From: Calothrix sp. CSU_2_0
GTDB lineage: Bacteria; Cyanobacteriota; Cyanobacteriia; Cyanobacteriales; Nostocaceae
Assembly (NCBI GenBank): GCA_012034595.1
Contig: JAAUPE010000007.1
Span: 1 to 64,000 of the forward strand
Reading direction: 5' to 3'
DNA: 64,000 nt
Shown: positions 1-10,246 of the stretch, piece by piece
Position numbering within the stretch: the stretch's first letter is position 1
Layout: every line of letters starts with the position of its first letter
Translations under genes and position numbers: made by a program
Notes under the pieces: model-generated
Seen by the model: the letters and a program-made list of their open reading frames with translations, nothing else
What the model was told of the DNA's origin: nothing
The model's database searches: none

Positions 1-3000
1 ACCTTCTGAACTATTATCACCTTCACGTTTATAAATTTGTCCGCTTAACTCCACAGAATCTGTAGCGATGATTTTAAAATTACCAGCATTCCCTTCGCCA
101 AATGTGGATGGTCCGATTTGTGAATTTCTAACAACTAATCTCCCGGTTTTAATTGTGATATCTCCAGAGTTACCAATTGCTCCTTGCAAAACATCAGAAT
201 CTAAATCACTATCACTTAATATTTCCACTAAATCTTTCGCTTCAATATTGATATCGCCACCATTTCCTTGACCTAAAGTATCGGCAATAATTCCCCCTCT
301 TTCCTGGATTTTTAAAGAACCAGCAGTGATATCAATATTTCCACCACGTCCTACTGCTCCATTCCCCAAACCTGCAAAAATCCCACTTCCTTCGTCAGAG
401 ATTTTAACTGTATCTTGCACGTTTACTTTGACATTGCCACCAATACCTTGACCACCGGGAAGGTCATCTGTTGCTCCATTGACACTAACTCTTAATTCTC
501 CGCCATTCAAAATTGATAAAGAGCCAGCAGTCAGATTAATATTGCCTCCATTTCCAACTCCTCCAGCAAGCACATTACTTGATACAGCACTATAATTATT
601 ATTTTCGTCAAATCCATCTAAAGTAACTGCATCTTTTGCTGTAATGGTTATATCTCCTGCGTTTCCTTGTCCGCGAGTAAAGGAATTAATTTGAGCGCCA
701 TTTGTTAGAGAAAGCGAACCTGTTGTGATGTCAATTTTTCCAGCGTTACCTACTGCATCACGGCTTTGCACATTGCTGACAATATAAGATGATGCACTTA
801 ATAAAAGTAAGTCGCTTGCAGTAATAGAAATATCGCCTGAATTCCCGTTACCAAAAGTACTGGAAATAATTAACCCACCATCTTTAATAAATAAATTTCC
901 AGCTTGAACTTTGATATTTCCTGCTCGTCCAACAGCACCAGTACCTAAAATGCCAAAAATCCCGCTACCTCTACCAGAAATTGTGAATGTATCTCGCACT
1001 TTTACATCTACAATTCCACCAATACCTTGTCCACCAGGAAGGTCATCTGTTGCTCCACGGACGCGAACACCTAATTCTCCACCATTAGTAATCGATAAAG
1101 AACCAGCAGTCAAATTAATATTACCACCATTGCCAACCCCTCCGGCAAGCACATCACTTAATAAGGCACTATAGTTATTATTTTCGTCAAATCCATCTAA
1201 AGTAACTGCATCTTTTGCTGTAATGGTTATATCCCCCGCGTCTCCTTGTCCACGAGTAAAGGAATTAATTTCAGCACCATTTGTTAGAGAAAGCGAACCC
1301 GTTGTGATATCGATTTTCCCAGCATTACCTACAGCATCACGGCTTTGTACATTGCTATAAATTCCACCTACATCTAACAAAATAGAATCATTTGCTGTGA
1401 TAGAAATATTCCCCGAATCTCCTTTACCAAAAGTGCTGGAAATTATGTTTCCATCATCTTTGATAAATAAATTTCCAGCTTGAACTTTGATATTTCCTGC
1501 TCTTCCAATAGCACCAGCACCCACACTGCCAAAAATCCCGCTATCTGTACCAGAAATTGTCAGCGCATCTCGCACTTTTACATCTACAGTTCCGCCAATA
1601 CCTTGTCCACCTGGAAGTTCATCTGTTGCTCCGCGTACATCAGCACCTATAGTTCCACCGTTAGTTAGGGATAATGAACCAGCAGTCAGATTGATATTTC
1701 CGCCGTTACCTACTGCACCAGTATTAACTAAACTAAACAAAGCACTGGGAAAGCCTTTGCTATTAACTCCATCAAAAGTGACCGCATCCCTGGCTTGAAT
1801 TGTGATATTACCTGCATTTCCTTGTCTGCCAGTTAAAGAATTAATTTGACCGCCATTTGTTACAGAAAGCGAGCCAGTTGTAATATTGATCGTGCCAGCA
1901 TTGCCTTTACCAGAGGTACTGGAAATAATTAACCCACCATCTTTAACACTTAATTTTGGAGTTTCAATTGTGATACTTCCACCATTTCCAATACCGCTTC
2001 CAAGACCATTTTCAACACCGCGATCGCCCACTCCTGCTGATATTCGGCTATTGTATGGTGAGTCACCAGTTACTTCGATTGAGTCACTTGCTTTGATAGA
2101 CAATTGTCCCCCATTGCCTTCTCCTTGGGTGGACACATCTATTTCCCCACCATTGCGAATAGTTAACTTTCCAGTTTCAATTGTCAAATTTCCAGCGTTC
2201 CCTTTAGGTAGCTTGACTGTGCGAGGGTCAATCCCAACAGTTGCAAAAATACCTGTGGAATAGAAGTTTGGTTTATCAGTCTCAAAAACGTCTATCTCTT
2301 TAGCACGGATAAACAAACTACCTGCATCCCCTTCACCAAAAGTAGCAACTTGGATTTTACTTCCATCGCTCACACTTAACCGTCTAGTTTCAAGATAAAT
2401 ATTTCCTGATTTCCCTTTACCAACTTCACCTAATGTGGCAAGTATGCCTCCGGGATTTGTGGCAAGTATACCTTCGAGACTACCTTTTTTATCATCATAA
2501 ATTTCTCCACTTAACTCGACAGAATCGGAAGCAATAATTTTTAAATTACCTGCATTTCCCTCACCAGAAACATTAGTACTCAACTGGGAATCTTTAATAA
2601 TTAGATTTCTAGTATTAACGCTTATGTCTCCTGCTTGAGTATTGGCAGTCCCTGAACCAAAATCTATCCCGGCAAACAATTTGCTATTTCCTAAAATCTC
2701 TAAATTTCTCGCATTTGCAACAACACTACCGCCACCATTACCACTAACACGAACGATCGCTCTATTATTCAGCAACACATCTCCCCGTTGCACACCTTCG
2801 GGAAAACTCAAACTAAAATTATCGCCATTCGTTTGAATTCCAATGCTTCCAGGTTCCGTCAAACCTCCTAATTCAATGTGTCCACCATTTGCGATCGCCC
2901 ATCCTCCATCCATGCTGACATTACCACCTACCAGCAGCAAACTTTTACCATCGGGAACCCGCAATCCTAATACATCGACACCCGCAGGGTCTTTTCCTGC

Positions 3001-3567
3001 TGGTGCAATTGAATTATTCTGAATCGCTGCATTTTGACTAATCTGATTAAAAAACAACGCATTCGGATTCACCGTCAACAAAGCTGGTGCTTGCGGATTT
3101 GTCGCACTAAAAACTCCCTGATTCCCAAACTGCACTCCATTCGCAGTCGTCCCCACAAAACTACCCCGCATATCCAAACTGGCATTCTTTCCAAACAAAA
3201 TCCCATTCGGATTAATCAAAAACAAATTCGCATTTCCATCAACACCCAATGTCCCCAAAATATCCGATCGCACTCCACCAGTTACCCGCGTCAATATATT
3301 TATCACTCCAGATGGATTGCTAAAATAAACCCTTTGCCCATCTTGAATATTAAACTCACCAAAACTATGAAAAAGATTACTTTCCCGAATCGCACCACCA
3401 TCAATTCTGTCGCCAATTCCATTTTTAATTAATACATTTGGTATTATTTTTGAAGCTTCTACACCAAGGGTATTATCGGGTGTAATTTGTGCCTGCGCTG
3501 GAGTACTAGCAAATACCAAAAAACTACATACCACAAGCTTTTGAAGCGATATTTCTGTCCTATCCAT
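1..3567 (-). CDS. Filamentous haemagglutinin/TPS-domain secreted protein, N-terminal 1189 codons (C-terminus off window)
   Basis: The minus-strand frame is open from an ATG at 3567 to the window edge; the ORF track omits it because no stop is included. A signal peptide (about residues 1-27, ending STPAQAQ) is followed by a TPS secretion domain with the hallmark segments NPSGVINILTRVTGG and NLFLINPNGILFG. The rest is Gly/Asn/Ser/Thr-rich beta-helix sequence with recurring motifs such as GNAGNI, SLSLTNGG and VGNGGNINLTAGSLS, including three imperfect copies of a 192-193 residue block. An AGGGGC-like Shine-Dalgarno lies upstream of the ATG. Family knowledge: such proteins cross the outer membrane through a TpsB/Omp85 partner and act as adhesins or matrix proteins. 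No partner gene is visible here. The family call is firm; the particular role is unknown. Confidence 0.9.
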   Translation of the reverse strand, partial: MDRTEISLQKLVVCSFLVFASTPAQAQITPDNTLGVEASKIIPNVLIKNGIGDRIDGGAIRESNLFHSFGEFNIQDGQRVYFSNPSGVINILTRVTGGVRSDILGTLGVDGNANLFLINPNGILFGKNASLDMRGSFVGTTANGVQFGNQGVFSATNPQAPALLTVNPNALFFNQISQNAAIQNNSIAPAGKDPAGVDVLGLRVPDGKSLLLVGGNVSMDGGWAIANGGHIELGGLTEPGSIGIQTNGDNFSLSFPEGVQRGDVLLNNRAIVRVSGNGGGSVVANARNLEILGNSKLFAGIDFGSGTANTQAGDISVNTRNLIIKDSQLSTNVSGEGNAGNLKIIASDSVELSGEIYDDKKGSLEGILATNPGGILATLGEVGKGKSGNIYLETRRLSVSDGSKIQVATFGEGDAGSLFIRAKEIDVFETDKPNFYSTGIFATVGIDPRTVKLPKGNAGNLTIETGKLTIRNGGEIDVSTQGEGNGGQLSIKASDSIEVTGDSPYNSRISAGVGDRGVENGLGSGIGNGGSITIETPKLSVKDGGLIISSTSGKGNAGTINITTGSLSVTNGGQINSLTGRQGNAGNITIQARDAVTFDGVNSKGFPSALFSLVNTGAVGNGGNINLTAGSLSLTNGGTIGADVRGATDELPGGQGIGGTVDVKVRDALTISGTDSGIFGSVGAGAIGRAGNIKVQAGNLFIKDDGNIISSTFGKGDSGNISITANDSILLDVGGIYSNVQSRDAVGNAGKIDITTGSLSLTNGAEINSFTRGQGDAGDITITAKDAVTLDGFDENNNYSALLSDVLAGGVGNGGNINLTAGSLSITNGGELGVRVRGATDDLPGGQGIGGIVDVKVRDTFTISGRGSGIFGILGTGAVGRAGNIKVQAGNLFIKDGGLIISSTFGNGNSGDISITASDLLLLSASSYIVSNVQSRDAVGNAGKIDITTGSLSLTNGAQINSFTRGQGNAGDITITAKDAVTLDGFDENNNYSAVSSNVLAGGVGNGGNINLTAGSLSILNGGELRVSVNGATDDLPGGQGIGGNVKVNVQDTVKISDEGSGIFAGLGNGAVGRGGNIDITAGSLKIQERGGIIADTLGQGNGGDINIEAKDLVEILSDSDLDSDVLQGAIGNSGDITIKTGRLVVRNSQIGPSTFGEGNAGNFKIIATDSVELSGQIYKREGDNSSEG
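440..1800 (-). repeat. Three tandem ~579-bp coding repeats inside the TPS protein
   Basis: The anchor AGGTCATCTGTTGCTCC recurs at about 461, 1040 and 1616 (the last with one change), spacings of 579 and 576 bp, i.e. 193 and 192 codons. Flanking text is also conserved, for example GGQGIGG and SLSLTNGAEI in translation. The repeats keep the reading frame and look like unit duplications of the beta-helix stalk. Confidence 0.8.
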
Positions 3568-3876
3568 CGCTAAATGCCCCTAATTATTTAAGAAAATGAT
3601 TATGAAACTTTTCTAATTAACTATATATTTATCAGTATTTATGCGGTGAATCAACTAATTCATTAACTACGAGGTTAATATCAGGTTTATTGATGATAGG
3701 ACAAGTGTTTCTCGTAATAATTATTAAACAAACATAATAAATATTTGGTTTCACTGGGGAGAAAGCGGGTTTCTGAGATTAGGGACGAGCGATCGCAAAC
3801 AATCTTTATTATCTAATTTCAAATATCCACCATTTCCAGTAGGATAATTCTCTATAAATGAGTGCATCTACTTCCG

Positions 3877-4758
3877 ATGGCAAAACCCGCAGATGTTAGT
3901 ACCAAAAGATTAATTAGTCTCGCACCCAACAACTGGGTCAGATGGGTGACACAAATACCTGATATTACAGTTGGGGAAATTATTAATTCTGAGTTTCAGT
4001 GGATAAGTAGGGAAAGCGATGTTTTAATTCGTGTCAATAGTCCTCAAGAGGGAGATTTCCTGCTCTTGAACGAATTACAATTACGTTACAACTCAAAAAT
4101 GCCGCGTCGAATGCGTGCTTATTCAGGGTTAGCGGAAGAGAAGTACGATTTACCCACATACCCCGTACTCATCAACATCCTCAAAACCAGCGATGCAGAA
4201 ATACCAACAAGTTATGTATCGAATGTTGGAGGACTAGAAGTACGTCAGGATTATCGTGTGATTAACTTGTGGGAAGTTGATGTCAATATCGTCTTTCAAC
4301 AACCACTACCATCATTACTTCCCTTTGTGCCAATTCTCAAAGGTGGCGAGAATGAATCAGCAATCCGCGAAGCATTACAAATTTTACGCGCAGATGAACA
4401 ATTAAATCAACTGGAAACAGTTTTGGCTTTTTTTGCTACATTTGTACTAGAAAGTGCCTTAATTCAAGAAATCATGAGGTGGGATATGACGGTATTGCGT
4501 GAATCACCTTGGTATCAAGAAATTTTACGTGAAGGTGAAACCCTTGGAGAAGCTCGTGGAGAAGCTCGTGGAGAAGCTCGTGGACGAAGGGAAGAACTAC
4601 TATCCAATATTGAAACGAGTTTAGAGGTGAAATTTGGCAGTGATGGATTATTGCTGATGCCAGAAATAAGGCAAATTGTGGATTTAGAGCATTTGAAGAT
4701 GATTTTCCGCAATGTAATTGGGGTCAATGCAGTTAAAGAATTGAGGCAATTTCTCTAA
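3877..4758 (+). CDS. Rpn/PD-(D/E)XK nuclease-like protein
   Basis: A 293-residue protein beginning MAKPADVSTKRLISLAP. The first third resembles the cyanobacterial Rpn (recombination-promoting nuclease/putative transposase) relatives of the PD-(D/E)XK superfamily: RESDVLIRV followed by LLLNELQLRYN fits the acidic residue plus E-x-Q catalytic pattern. Near residue 228 there is a small tandem repeat, GEARGEARGEARG, then a charged C-terminal helical region. The ORF track starts five codons earlier at a GTG (3862); I prefer the ATG at 3877 because the conserved region begins there. No ribosome-binding site decides between them. Members of this family often occur as many scattered copies per genome; the true substrate is unknown. 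Confidence 0.7.
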   Translation: MAKPADVSTKRLISLAPNNWVRWVTQIPDITVGEIINSEFQWISRESDVLIRVNSPQEGDFLLLNELQLRYNSKMPRRMRAYSGLAEEKYDLPTYPVLINILKTSDAEIPTSYVSNVGGLEVRQDYRVINLWEVDVNIVFQQPLPSLLPFVPILKGGENESAIREALQILRADEQLNQLETVLAFFATFVLESALIQEIMRWDMTVLRESPWYQEILREGETLGEARGEARGEARGRREELLSNIETSLEVKFGSDGLLLMPEIRQIVDLEHLKMIFRNVIGVNAVKELRQFL

Positions 4759-4781
4759 GTAATAAAACTAGAATATCCCAT

Positions 4782-4817
4782 AAAAAAACCCAGTTCATGA
4801 TAGAAACTGGGCTTTTC
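4782..4817. terminator. Bidirectional terminator hairpin between convergent genes
   Basis: CCCAGTT (4789-4795) pairs with AACTGGG (4805-4811) and is flanked by an A-run on the left and CTTTT on the right, so it can serve both the plus-strand Rpn gene and the minus-strand deacetylase. Confidence 0.7.
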
Positions 4818-4847
4818 AACAAGCAAAATTAATAAATATTAACTATC

Positions 4848-5753
4848 CTATTTTTTAGCTACTGCTTGCAATTCCTTATCTTCGATTTCCAGCATCTCTG
4901 GCATGGTCACAAAACGATAACCTGAGTTGCGAAACTTATCAATCATCGCTGGTAATGCCTTAACTGTACTGTCGCGGACACCACCACCATCGTGCATCAA
5001 GACAATTCCACCTGGTTTGGAATTACGCATTACATTACTCAATAAACGAGGTGTGGGGGGACGTTTGTAGTCGTGGGAATCTGCTGACCACATAATCACC
5101 GAATACTTTTTACTCTTTGCATAGGCAGCAGGACCATTACCTAAGATACCTCCAGGTGGACGGAAGAGGTTTGTTCTCACACCAGTGGTTTTATAAATAA
5201 TTTCTTCTGTAGCATCTATTTCATAAGCCGCAGCTTTGGGGTTGAGACGATGATACCAATGATGCCAGGTATGGTTTGCGATCGCATGACCATCAGTCAC
5301 AATGCGTTGTCCAATTTTGGGAAAGTTTTTCATGTTTTTGCCAATCACAAAAAACGTTCCTTTGATATTATTTTCTTTAAGAATATCTAATATCTGTTCT
5401 GTATACTTGGGCCAAGGACCATCATCAAAAGTTAAAGCAATTATTTTATCGTTTTGATTGGGCTTAACTGCGTTAAGGGTGGTTCCTTGATAGCGTTTGG
5501 GTATTTCTTGATAAACACCTTTTTGCTTTGCCTCTTGTTGCCAGCTATTCATCATTTGCTGTTTCAAGTCAGTCACACGCTGAGTTGTACTAGCTGGTGC
5601 GGCTAAACTACTGGCAATTACACTTTGCTCAAAACCGTTATTGGAATCAATTTGCTGAATTGGGATCAGCATTCCCGCAGCTAGAGTTAATACTAAAGCG
5701 GCTAACCCAAATACAACAAATTTTGGCAACTTAAAAAGTCTTTTGGCGTTCAC
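4848..5753 (-). CDS. Polysaccharide deacetylase (CE4/NodB domain), copy 1
   Basis: This 301-residue protein has an N-terminal membrane anchor or uncleaved signal (about residues 12-31) and a NodB domain from about residue 103. Visible CE4 motifs: TFDDGPWP (D110/D111), NHTWHH (metal-binding H161 and H165), RPPGG, MWSADSHDY and LMHDGGG. Family role: metal-dependent removal of acetyl groups from GlcNAc-containing polymers such as peptidoglycan or exopolysaccharide, here outside the cytoplasmic membrane. The start is a GTG preceded by AAGGAGCTATGAC, a good Shine-Dalgarno at seven bases. It is a close paralogue of the next gene, in the same direction, and the two are separated by 293 bp, so they come from a tandem duplication. 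Substrate is not predictable from sequence. Confidence 0.9.
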   Translation of the reverse strand: MNAKRLFKLPKFVVFGLAALVLTLAAGMLIPIQQIDSNNGFEQSVIASSLAAPASTTQRVTDLKQQMMNSWQQEAKQKGVYQEIPKRYQGTTLNAVKPNQNDKIIALTFDDGPWPKYTEQILDILKENNIKGTFFVIGKNMKNFPKIGQRIVTDGHAIANHTWHHWYHRLNPKAAAYEIDATEEIIYKTTGVRTNLFRPPGGILGNGPAAYAKSKKYSVIMWSADSHDYKRPPTPRLLSNVMRNSKPGGIVLMHDGGGVRDSTVKALPAMIDKFRNSGYRFVTMPEMLEIEDKELQAVAKK

Positions 5754-6046
5754 GTCATAGCTCCTTCACCCTATAATTTTGGTTACGTTCGCACTCAGGC
5801 GAAATGGTTTGCTAGGGTTATTCAAAAGTCATCGAAAATAATTGGTCGATAGTTTTGAATAATTGAAAAAATAAATCAAAAATTAAATACAGAGTAGCAG
5901 ATACTACACCCAGATACATCAATAAATCTCGAATAATCGAGTGGCAGGACAACAGGAAAGAAGTATATCCATAACAGCCATCCTCCCTGCGATAAGGGAA
6001 GCTTCACGCGGAGATGATGCTATCAACTAAAAATAAGCAAGAAAAA

Positions 6047-6955
6047 TTACTTCTTATTGGCTGCAACTTTCTGTGATTGCTTATCTTGTAATTCCAAAAG
6101 TTCGGGAATCGTCACAAAACGATAGCCCTGTTTTCTAAAATTACTAATGATTTGTGGTAGTGCTTGGACTGTATTTGAGCGATTTCCACCACCATCATGC
6201 ATCAGCACGATTCCACCAGGTCTAGCTTCGCGCATCACATTACTAATTAATTTAGGTACGCTTGGTCGCGAATAATCAACTGAATCAGACGACCACATTA
6301 TATTTGCGTATTTCTGATTTTTAGCGTAGGCGTATGGACCATTGGTTTTGATCCCGCCAGGTGGACGGAATAAACTGGTTTTCACTCCCGTTACTTTATA
6401 AATTAAATTTGAGGTGTTATCGACTTCAAATGCTGAGGCTTGCGGGTTCATGTAATGATACCAATGATGCCAGGTGTGGTTGGCGATAACATGACCCTCG
6501 GCGACAACCCGCTTGCCCATATCTGGATGCTCTTGCAGCATCTGCCCGACTACAAAAAATGTACCTTTAATATTATTTTTTTTAAGGATATCGAGAACTT
6601 TTGATGTACTCTGGGGCCAAGGTCCATCGTCAAATGTTAAAGCAATGACTTTCTCGGATGGAGATAGCTTTGCTTCCATAATCGTTGCACCCTGGAAGCT
6701 TTTGGGTATGTCACTAATACCTTTTGCGATCGCTTCTTTTTGCCAGCTTGTCAGCATGGATGATTTAATTGCTTCAATCCTTTCTTGTGTTAAGCCTGGA
6801 AGCGATACATCTTTAATATCAATAGTTTGTCTACTTTTTGTTTCTAAGTTACCAGGTCTAATGGCTAGCATTGAGCCAAAGCTTAAGCAACCCGCTACTC
6901 CAAGTAATGCAATTAATGCGCCTTGCGACCAACCAAAAGGTTTATTGTTCTCCAC
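6047..6955 (-). CDS. Polysaccharide deacetylase (CE4/NodB domain), copy 2
   Basis: A 302-residue paralogue of the downstream gene with the same plan: N-terminal membrane segment (about residues 12-32), linker, then NodB domain. The catalytic motifs are intact: LTFDDGPWP (D109/D110), NHTWHHWYHY, FRPPGGIKTNG, MWSSDSVDYSRP and VLMHDGGG. The GTG start has the same type of leader as copy 1 (AAAGGAGCTGTGAA then GTG), so the duplication included the translation start. The two copies are most alike in the catalytic domain and diverge in the linker, which suggests they act on related polymers at different sites or times. Extracytoplasmic location is inferred from the membrane segment. Confidence 0.9.
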   Translation of the reverse strand: MENNKPFGWSQGALIALLGVAGCLSFGSMLAIRPGNLETKSRQTIDIKDVSLPGLTQERIEAIKSSMLTSWQKEAIAKGISDIPKSFQGATIMEAKLSPSEKVIALTFDDGPWPQSTSKVLDILKKNNIKGTFFVVGQMLQEHPDMGKRVVAEGHVIANHTWHHWYHYMNPQASAFEVDNTSNLIYKVTGVKTSLFRPPGGIKTNGPYAYAKNQKYANIMWSSDSVDYSRPSVPKLISNVMREARPGGIVLMHDGGGNRSNTVQALPQIISNFRKQGYRFVTIPELLELQDKQSQKVAANKK

Positions 6956-8201
6956 TTCACAGCTCCTTTATGCCTCGAACTGCCTGCTACCGTCAAGTAC
7001 GGTTCTTCATAACACAATTCGATTAGATACTTTGATACCTAATTGTTTCTGTCAATTCTGGAAATTATCTGCCACTGTTCACAGATGATTAAAAATATTC
7101 AACAGATAGAAAGTTCTTGGTTAACTCCAGCCTAACAGTTTAGCTTTCGTTATTCTGTTTTTAAATAACTTTATATTAGTTACTCAATACTAGAATATAT
7201 ATCAAGTAAATCTATGTTGATTAGATTGCATTCACTACTTTATAAATAGGAAGTTAAGGTGATGTTTGTAACATTGTATATTCTACTGCCTTGCATTGTT
7301 GCTTCCTGGAAAGAAAATGTTAAGTTTTTAAATGATTAGGATAATTTATATCTACCCTCTGGCAATATGCTAGACCCTGTTTAATTAGATATAGTTTCTC
7401 ATTTGTGAATTTAATTTTGCTTTGAGGACAAATACTCTTTATTTACATAATTAATTGTAAAACTACTACCAGGTTCCTACTGATAAGAGCTTTATAGTTT
7501 GATTTTTGAGTAGATTAACAAGGTCATCAAATACAATTATTAATTAAATTTGCTGCTTTGCTTTTACTCGAATATACGGCAGAATTAAGAATTTAGGAGT
7601 ACAGAAATCAGAAGTAAAAAAAGCTCTCTATATGTCTTTCAGACTGATTGACTGGAACTCATATAATTACAATGTGCTGCATCACAAACAGGCTAATTAT
7701 GAATTAATTAATTACTCCCATACCATTAATATTACATATAAACTTTAATGCTTACCGTAATATCACTGTTTTTTTAGATTGATACCCTGAGTAAGTTTTC
7801 GAGATGTTGTTCAACAAACTCGAATTTTAGTAACATTTAATCATTTTCTCCCACAGTACAATGTAACCTTAATTACTTATTATACTGAATTAATCTTCAG
7901 TATTAAGTAAAAAAGTACACAAATATTTAAGGGTAGGGGCGATCGCAAAGACTTGTGGTTAGCCTGCGATGTTAGTTTTGTTTGTGTCAAGGATAGGGTG
8001 TAGATGAACCGATAAGAATCAACAATGCGCTCTAGCTAACAAACGAGGGATTTTCTGGAAACAGGATTATCTGGAAACAGAATATGCTCTCAAGACTTTT
8101 TAAAGAACAATATACGGTGTTTGTTTGCTAAAAGCAGCACGATTTAAGCAGCAAATAATTAATAAAATAAATTTTTTACTATTTGTACTGAGAATGTACC
8201 A
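6956..8201. other. 1.2-kb AT-rich intergenic region without a supported gene
   Basis: No ORF of useful length on either strand. I see only a short direct repeat of TCTGGAAACAG near 8054-8082 and a 25-codon ORF (ATG at 7262 after AAGGTG) that I cannot support. A promoter for the deacetylase pair must lie near its left end, but I see no clear -35/-10 pair. Confidence 0.5.
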
Positions 8202-9494
8202 CTAAGCTAGCCAGAAGTCTTGAGCAAAGCGGATGCAGAATAAAACAAGTATAAAACCACCAAAAGCCATAACAGCATAACCCCAACGTGGGTATTTAGC
8301 AAATAAAAAACCAGATGCGATAAATAGAGGTGCGATCGCATAAACATATCTTTCTACGGAAGCGGTCAATCCGGTATTTAGGGCAATTCCATAGGAGAAA
8401 AAGCCGTAAATGGCAGCGACTAAAGGGATTTTCTGGCAGTAATACCAAAGTAGATATAAACCACCGAAAATCAAGACTATCTTAATTAACGATTCACCTG
8501 CCATCAACCACAGTGCAAACCAAAGTATAAAAAAGCCGTAGCGAACCTTGTCAACACTAAGTTTTTGGCGGAAACGTAACAATAGAAGACCACTAGTTAC
8601 AACAATAACAAACTGTAGGAGATACAAAGGGTCTTTAATATAACCAATCGTGACATTATTTCCACCGATCGCAATTTGCATTAGCATATACCACCAACCC
8701 TGCCAAGCAAACCCGGCAGATGTTCGCCACCCTTTTTGAGCGTTCAAAAAGGCTAGAGCATCACCAAATTTTAGGAGACAGTAAAAGCTGTAAATGAGTA
8801 CACCGATAGCGACGGCAAAGCTAGCGATGTATGCTGTAATTGGTCGTTTTTGTTTCCAAGCGGTGAGGAAGAAGGCTGGAAGTAGGGTGATTCCTGTGAT
8901 GCGGGTTGCGCTGGATAATGCTCCCCAAAAACCAGCCCAAGCATATTGTTTTCGATCGAAAGCGCGTAGAGCGGAAATACTGAGGAGGAAAAATAGTCCT
9001 TCGGTATACATTACTGTGCCGTAGATTGAGTAAGGACACCATGCCATTGTCGCAGTTGCCCAACGAGCAGCATTTTGACTGTAACGTTCTTCAATCCACG
9101 AATATAATATTATTGATGCGGCGAGAAATGCTAAGTTATTAATTAATAATCCGGCGACAACTACGGATATTCCTATTTTGGTTAATATCCAAATGAGTAA
9201 GGGATATAGGGGGAAAAATGCTACTGAATATTGAGTTTTTGTAAAATCAAGTCCGTAGTCATAGCCTGTGGTGGCTATTTTGTAATACCAAGCGCTATCC
9301 CAAGCGAATAAGACATCCCACCATCCGTATTTGTGGATAATAACATTCGATGTTTTTGCTGCGATCGGCATGATTGCAAACATCACAATGATAATTATTA
9401 AGCGGCTGAGTAGCCACATTAATGCTGGAAACCAATATTTTTGATTCTGCAAATTATACTTGATATTAATTATAGGTATATTTATTTTGGTCAT
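8202..9494 (-). CDS. PIG-V-like mannosyltransferase family membrane protein, copy 1
   Basis: A 430-residue polytopic membrane protein, with about ten hydrophobic segments. It carries PIG-V/GPI mannosyltransferase-2-like features: FAWDSAWYYKIATTGYDY in the first periplasmic loop, then AFFPLYPLLI, MYTEGLFFLLS and SSATRITG. This family (GT-C fold) takes sugars from polyprenyl-phosphate carriers and adds them to lipid or protein acceptors on the outer face of the membrane. A second copy lies at 15568-16842. The neighbouring DPM1-like GT2, which makes polyprenyl-phosphate sugars, supports this role. The actual sugar and acceptor are unknown. It is the last gene of the minus-strand block. Confidence 0.8.
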   Translation of the reverse strand: MTKINIPIINIKYNLQNQKYWFPALMWLLSRLIIIIVMFAIMPIAAKTSNVIIHKYGWWDVLFAWDSAWYYKIATTGYDYGLDFTKTQYSVAFFPLYPLLIWILTKIGISVVVAGLLINNLAFLAASIILYSWIEERYSQNAARWATATMAWCPYSIYGTVMYTEGLFFLLSISALRAFDRKQYAWAGFWGALSSATRITGITLLPAFFLTAWKQKRPITAYIASFAVAIGVLIYSFYCLLKFGDALAFLNAQKGWRTSAGFAWQGWWYMLMQIAIGGNNVTIGYIKDPLYLLQFVIVVTSGLLLLRFRQKLSVDKVRYGFFILWFALWLMAGESLIKIVLIFGGLYLLWYYCQKIPLVAAIYGFFSYGIALNTGLTASVERYVYAIAPLFIASGFLFAKYPRWGYAVMAFGGFILVLFCIRFAQDFWLA

Positions 9495-9580
9495 AATATT
9501 TAAAAGTTAGGAGTTACACCAATTTGAAAAATAATTGCGACAGATGGAGTCGCGAAAAGCTTATGCAATAGATGTTTCAC

Positions 9581-9646
9581 AATCTAAAATCTAAAATCCA
9601 AAATCCAAAATCTAAAATCTAAAATCTAAAATCTAAAATCCAAAAT
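9581..9646. repeat. STRR heptamer array (CTAAAAT/CCAAAAT)
   Basis: Nine tandem copies of a 7-mer, CTAAAAT with CCAAAAT variants. Short tandemly repeated repetitive (STRR) sequences of this type are typical of heterocyst-forming cyanobacteria. It lies between the first mannosyltransferase gene and the transporter gene. Confidence 0.85.
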
Positions 9647-9695
9647 AGTATTACAGCTTATTGATTCTTTCCTTTGTTATGCCCAATCCCCAATT

Positions 9696-10064
9696 TCATT
9701 TGTTCCAAACAACTAAGATTACACCCGCAACAATAAAACTCAATCCCATTAAACGCATGATTGGAATTGGTTCTTTAAATATAAAAAAGCCGATAATAAC
9801 AGAGAATACATATACAAGCGAGGCTGCTGGTCCGGCTACGCTTAAATTAACTCGTGTTAAGAGTAAAATATAAGCGATCGCACCCAATCCATAACAGCCT
9901 AATCCAATTAATAATTCGGGGGTAGTGAGAATATTGGTAATTTTATTAAATGGATGAGCAAAGTCTAATTTACCTAGCTTGGCTGCGCCCATTTTTAAAA
10001 ATAATTGTCCCATAACGCTGGCTAGAACCGATACTAACAATACACCAAATTCTTGTGGATTCAC
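9696..10064 (-). CDS. EmrE/ArnE-like small DMT-superfamily membrane protein
   Basis: A 122-residue protein with four predicted transmembrane segments, the size of a small multidrug resistance/ArnE-type half transporter rather than a ten-helix EamA carrier. Conserved features: LASVMGQLFLKMGA in helix 1, LTRVNLSVAGPAASLVYV in helix 3 and FIFKEPIPIMRLMGLSFI in helix 4. Next to a polyprenyl-phosphate glycosyltransferase, the best guess is a subunit of a lipid-linked-sugar flippase, like ArnE/ArnF, acting as homodimer or with a partner outside the window. Substrate is inferred from context only; a general SMR-type exporter is the alternative. Confidence 0.75.
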   Translation of the reverse strand: MNPQEFGVLLVSVLASVMGQLFLKMGAAKLGKLDFAHPFNKITNILTTPELLIGLGCYGLGAIAYILLLTRVNLSVAGPAASLVYVFSVIIGFFIFKEPIPIMRLMGLSFIVAGVILVVWNK

Positions 10065-10113
10065 GAAATTTTCCTAAATGAAATTTTGAGATTAAATAGG
10101 GTATGACCATCTT

Positions 10114-10150
10114 TTAAGTTAAAAGTTAAAAGTTAAAAGTTAAAAGTCAA
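10114..10150. repeat. STRR heptamer array (AGTTAAA)
   Basis: Five tandem copies of AGTTAAA with a final AGTCAAA variant, in the gap between the half-flippase gene and the GT2 gene. Confidence 0.8.
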
Positions 10151-10246
10151 AAGGTACAAGAAAGAAGAATATTTCTTTTTATCTTTATCTCAACGGATAC
10201 AAGCTCCTAGATTTATCTCTGGGGTTTTCTTTTTACTTTTATCTTT

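Noticed and set aside
6513-7088. 191-codon plus-strand ORF
   Set aside because: Antisense to the conserved deacetylase domain of copy 2; no protein features.
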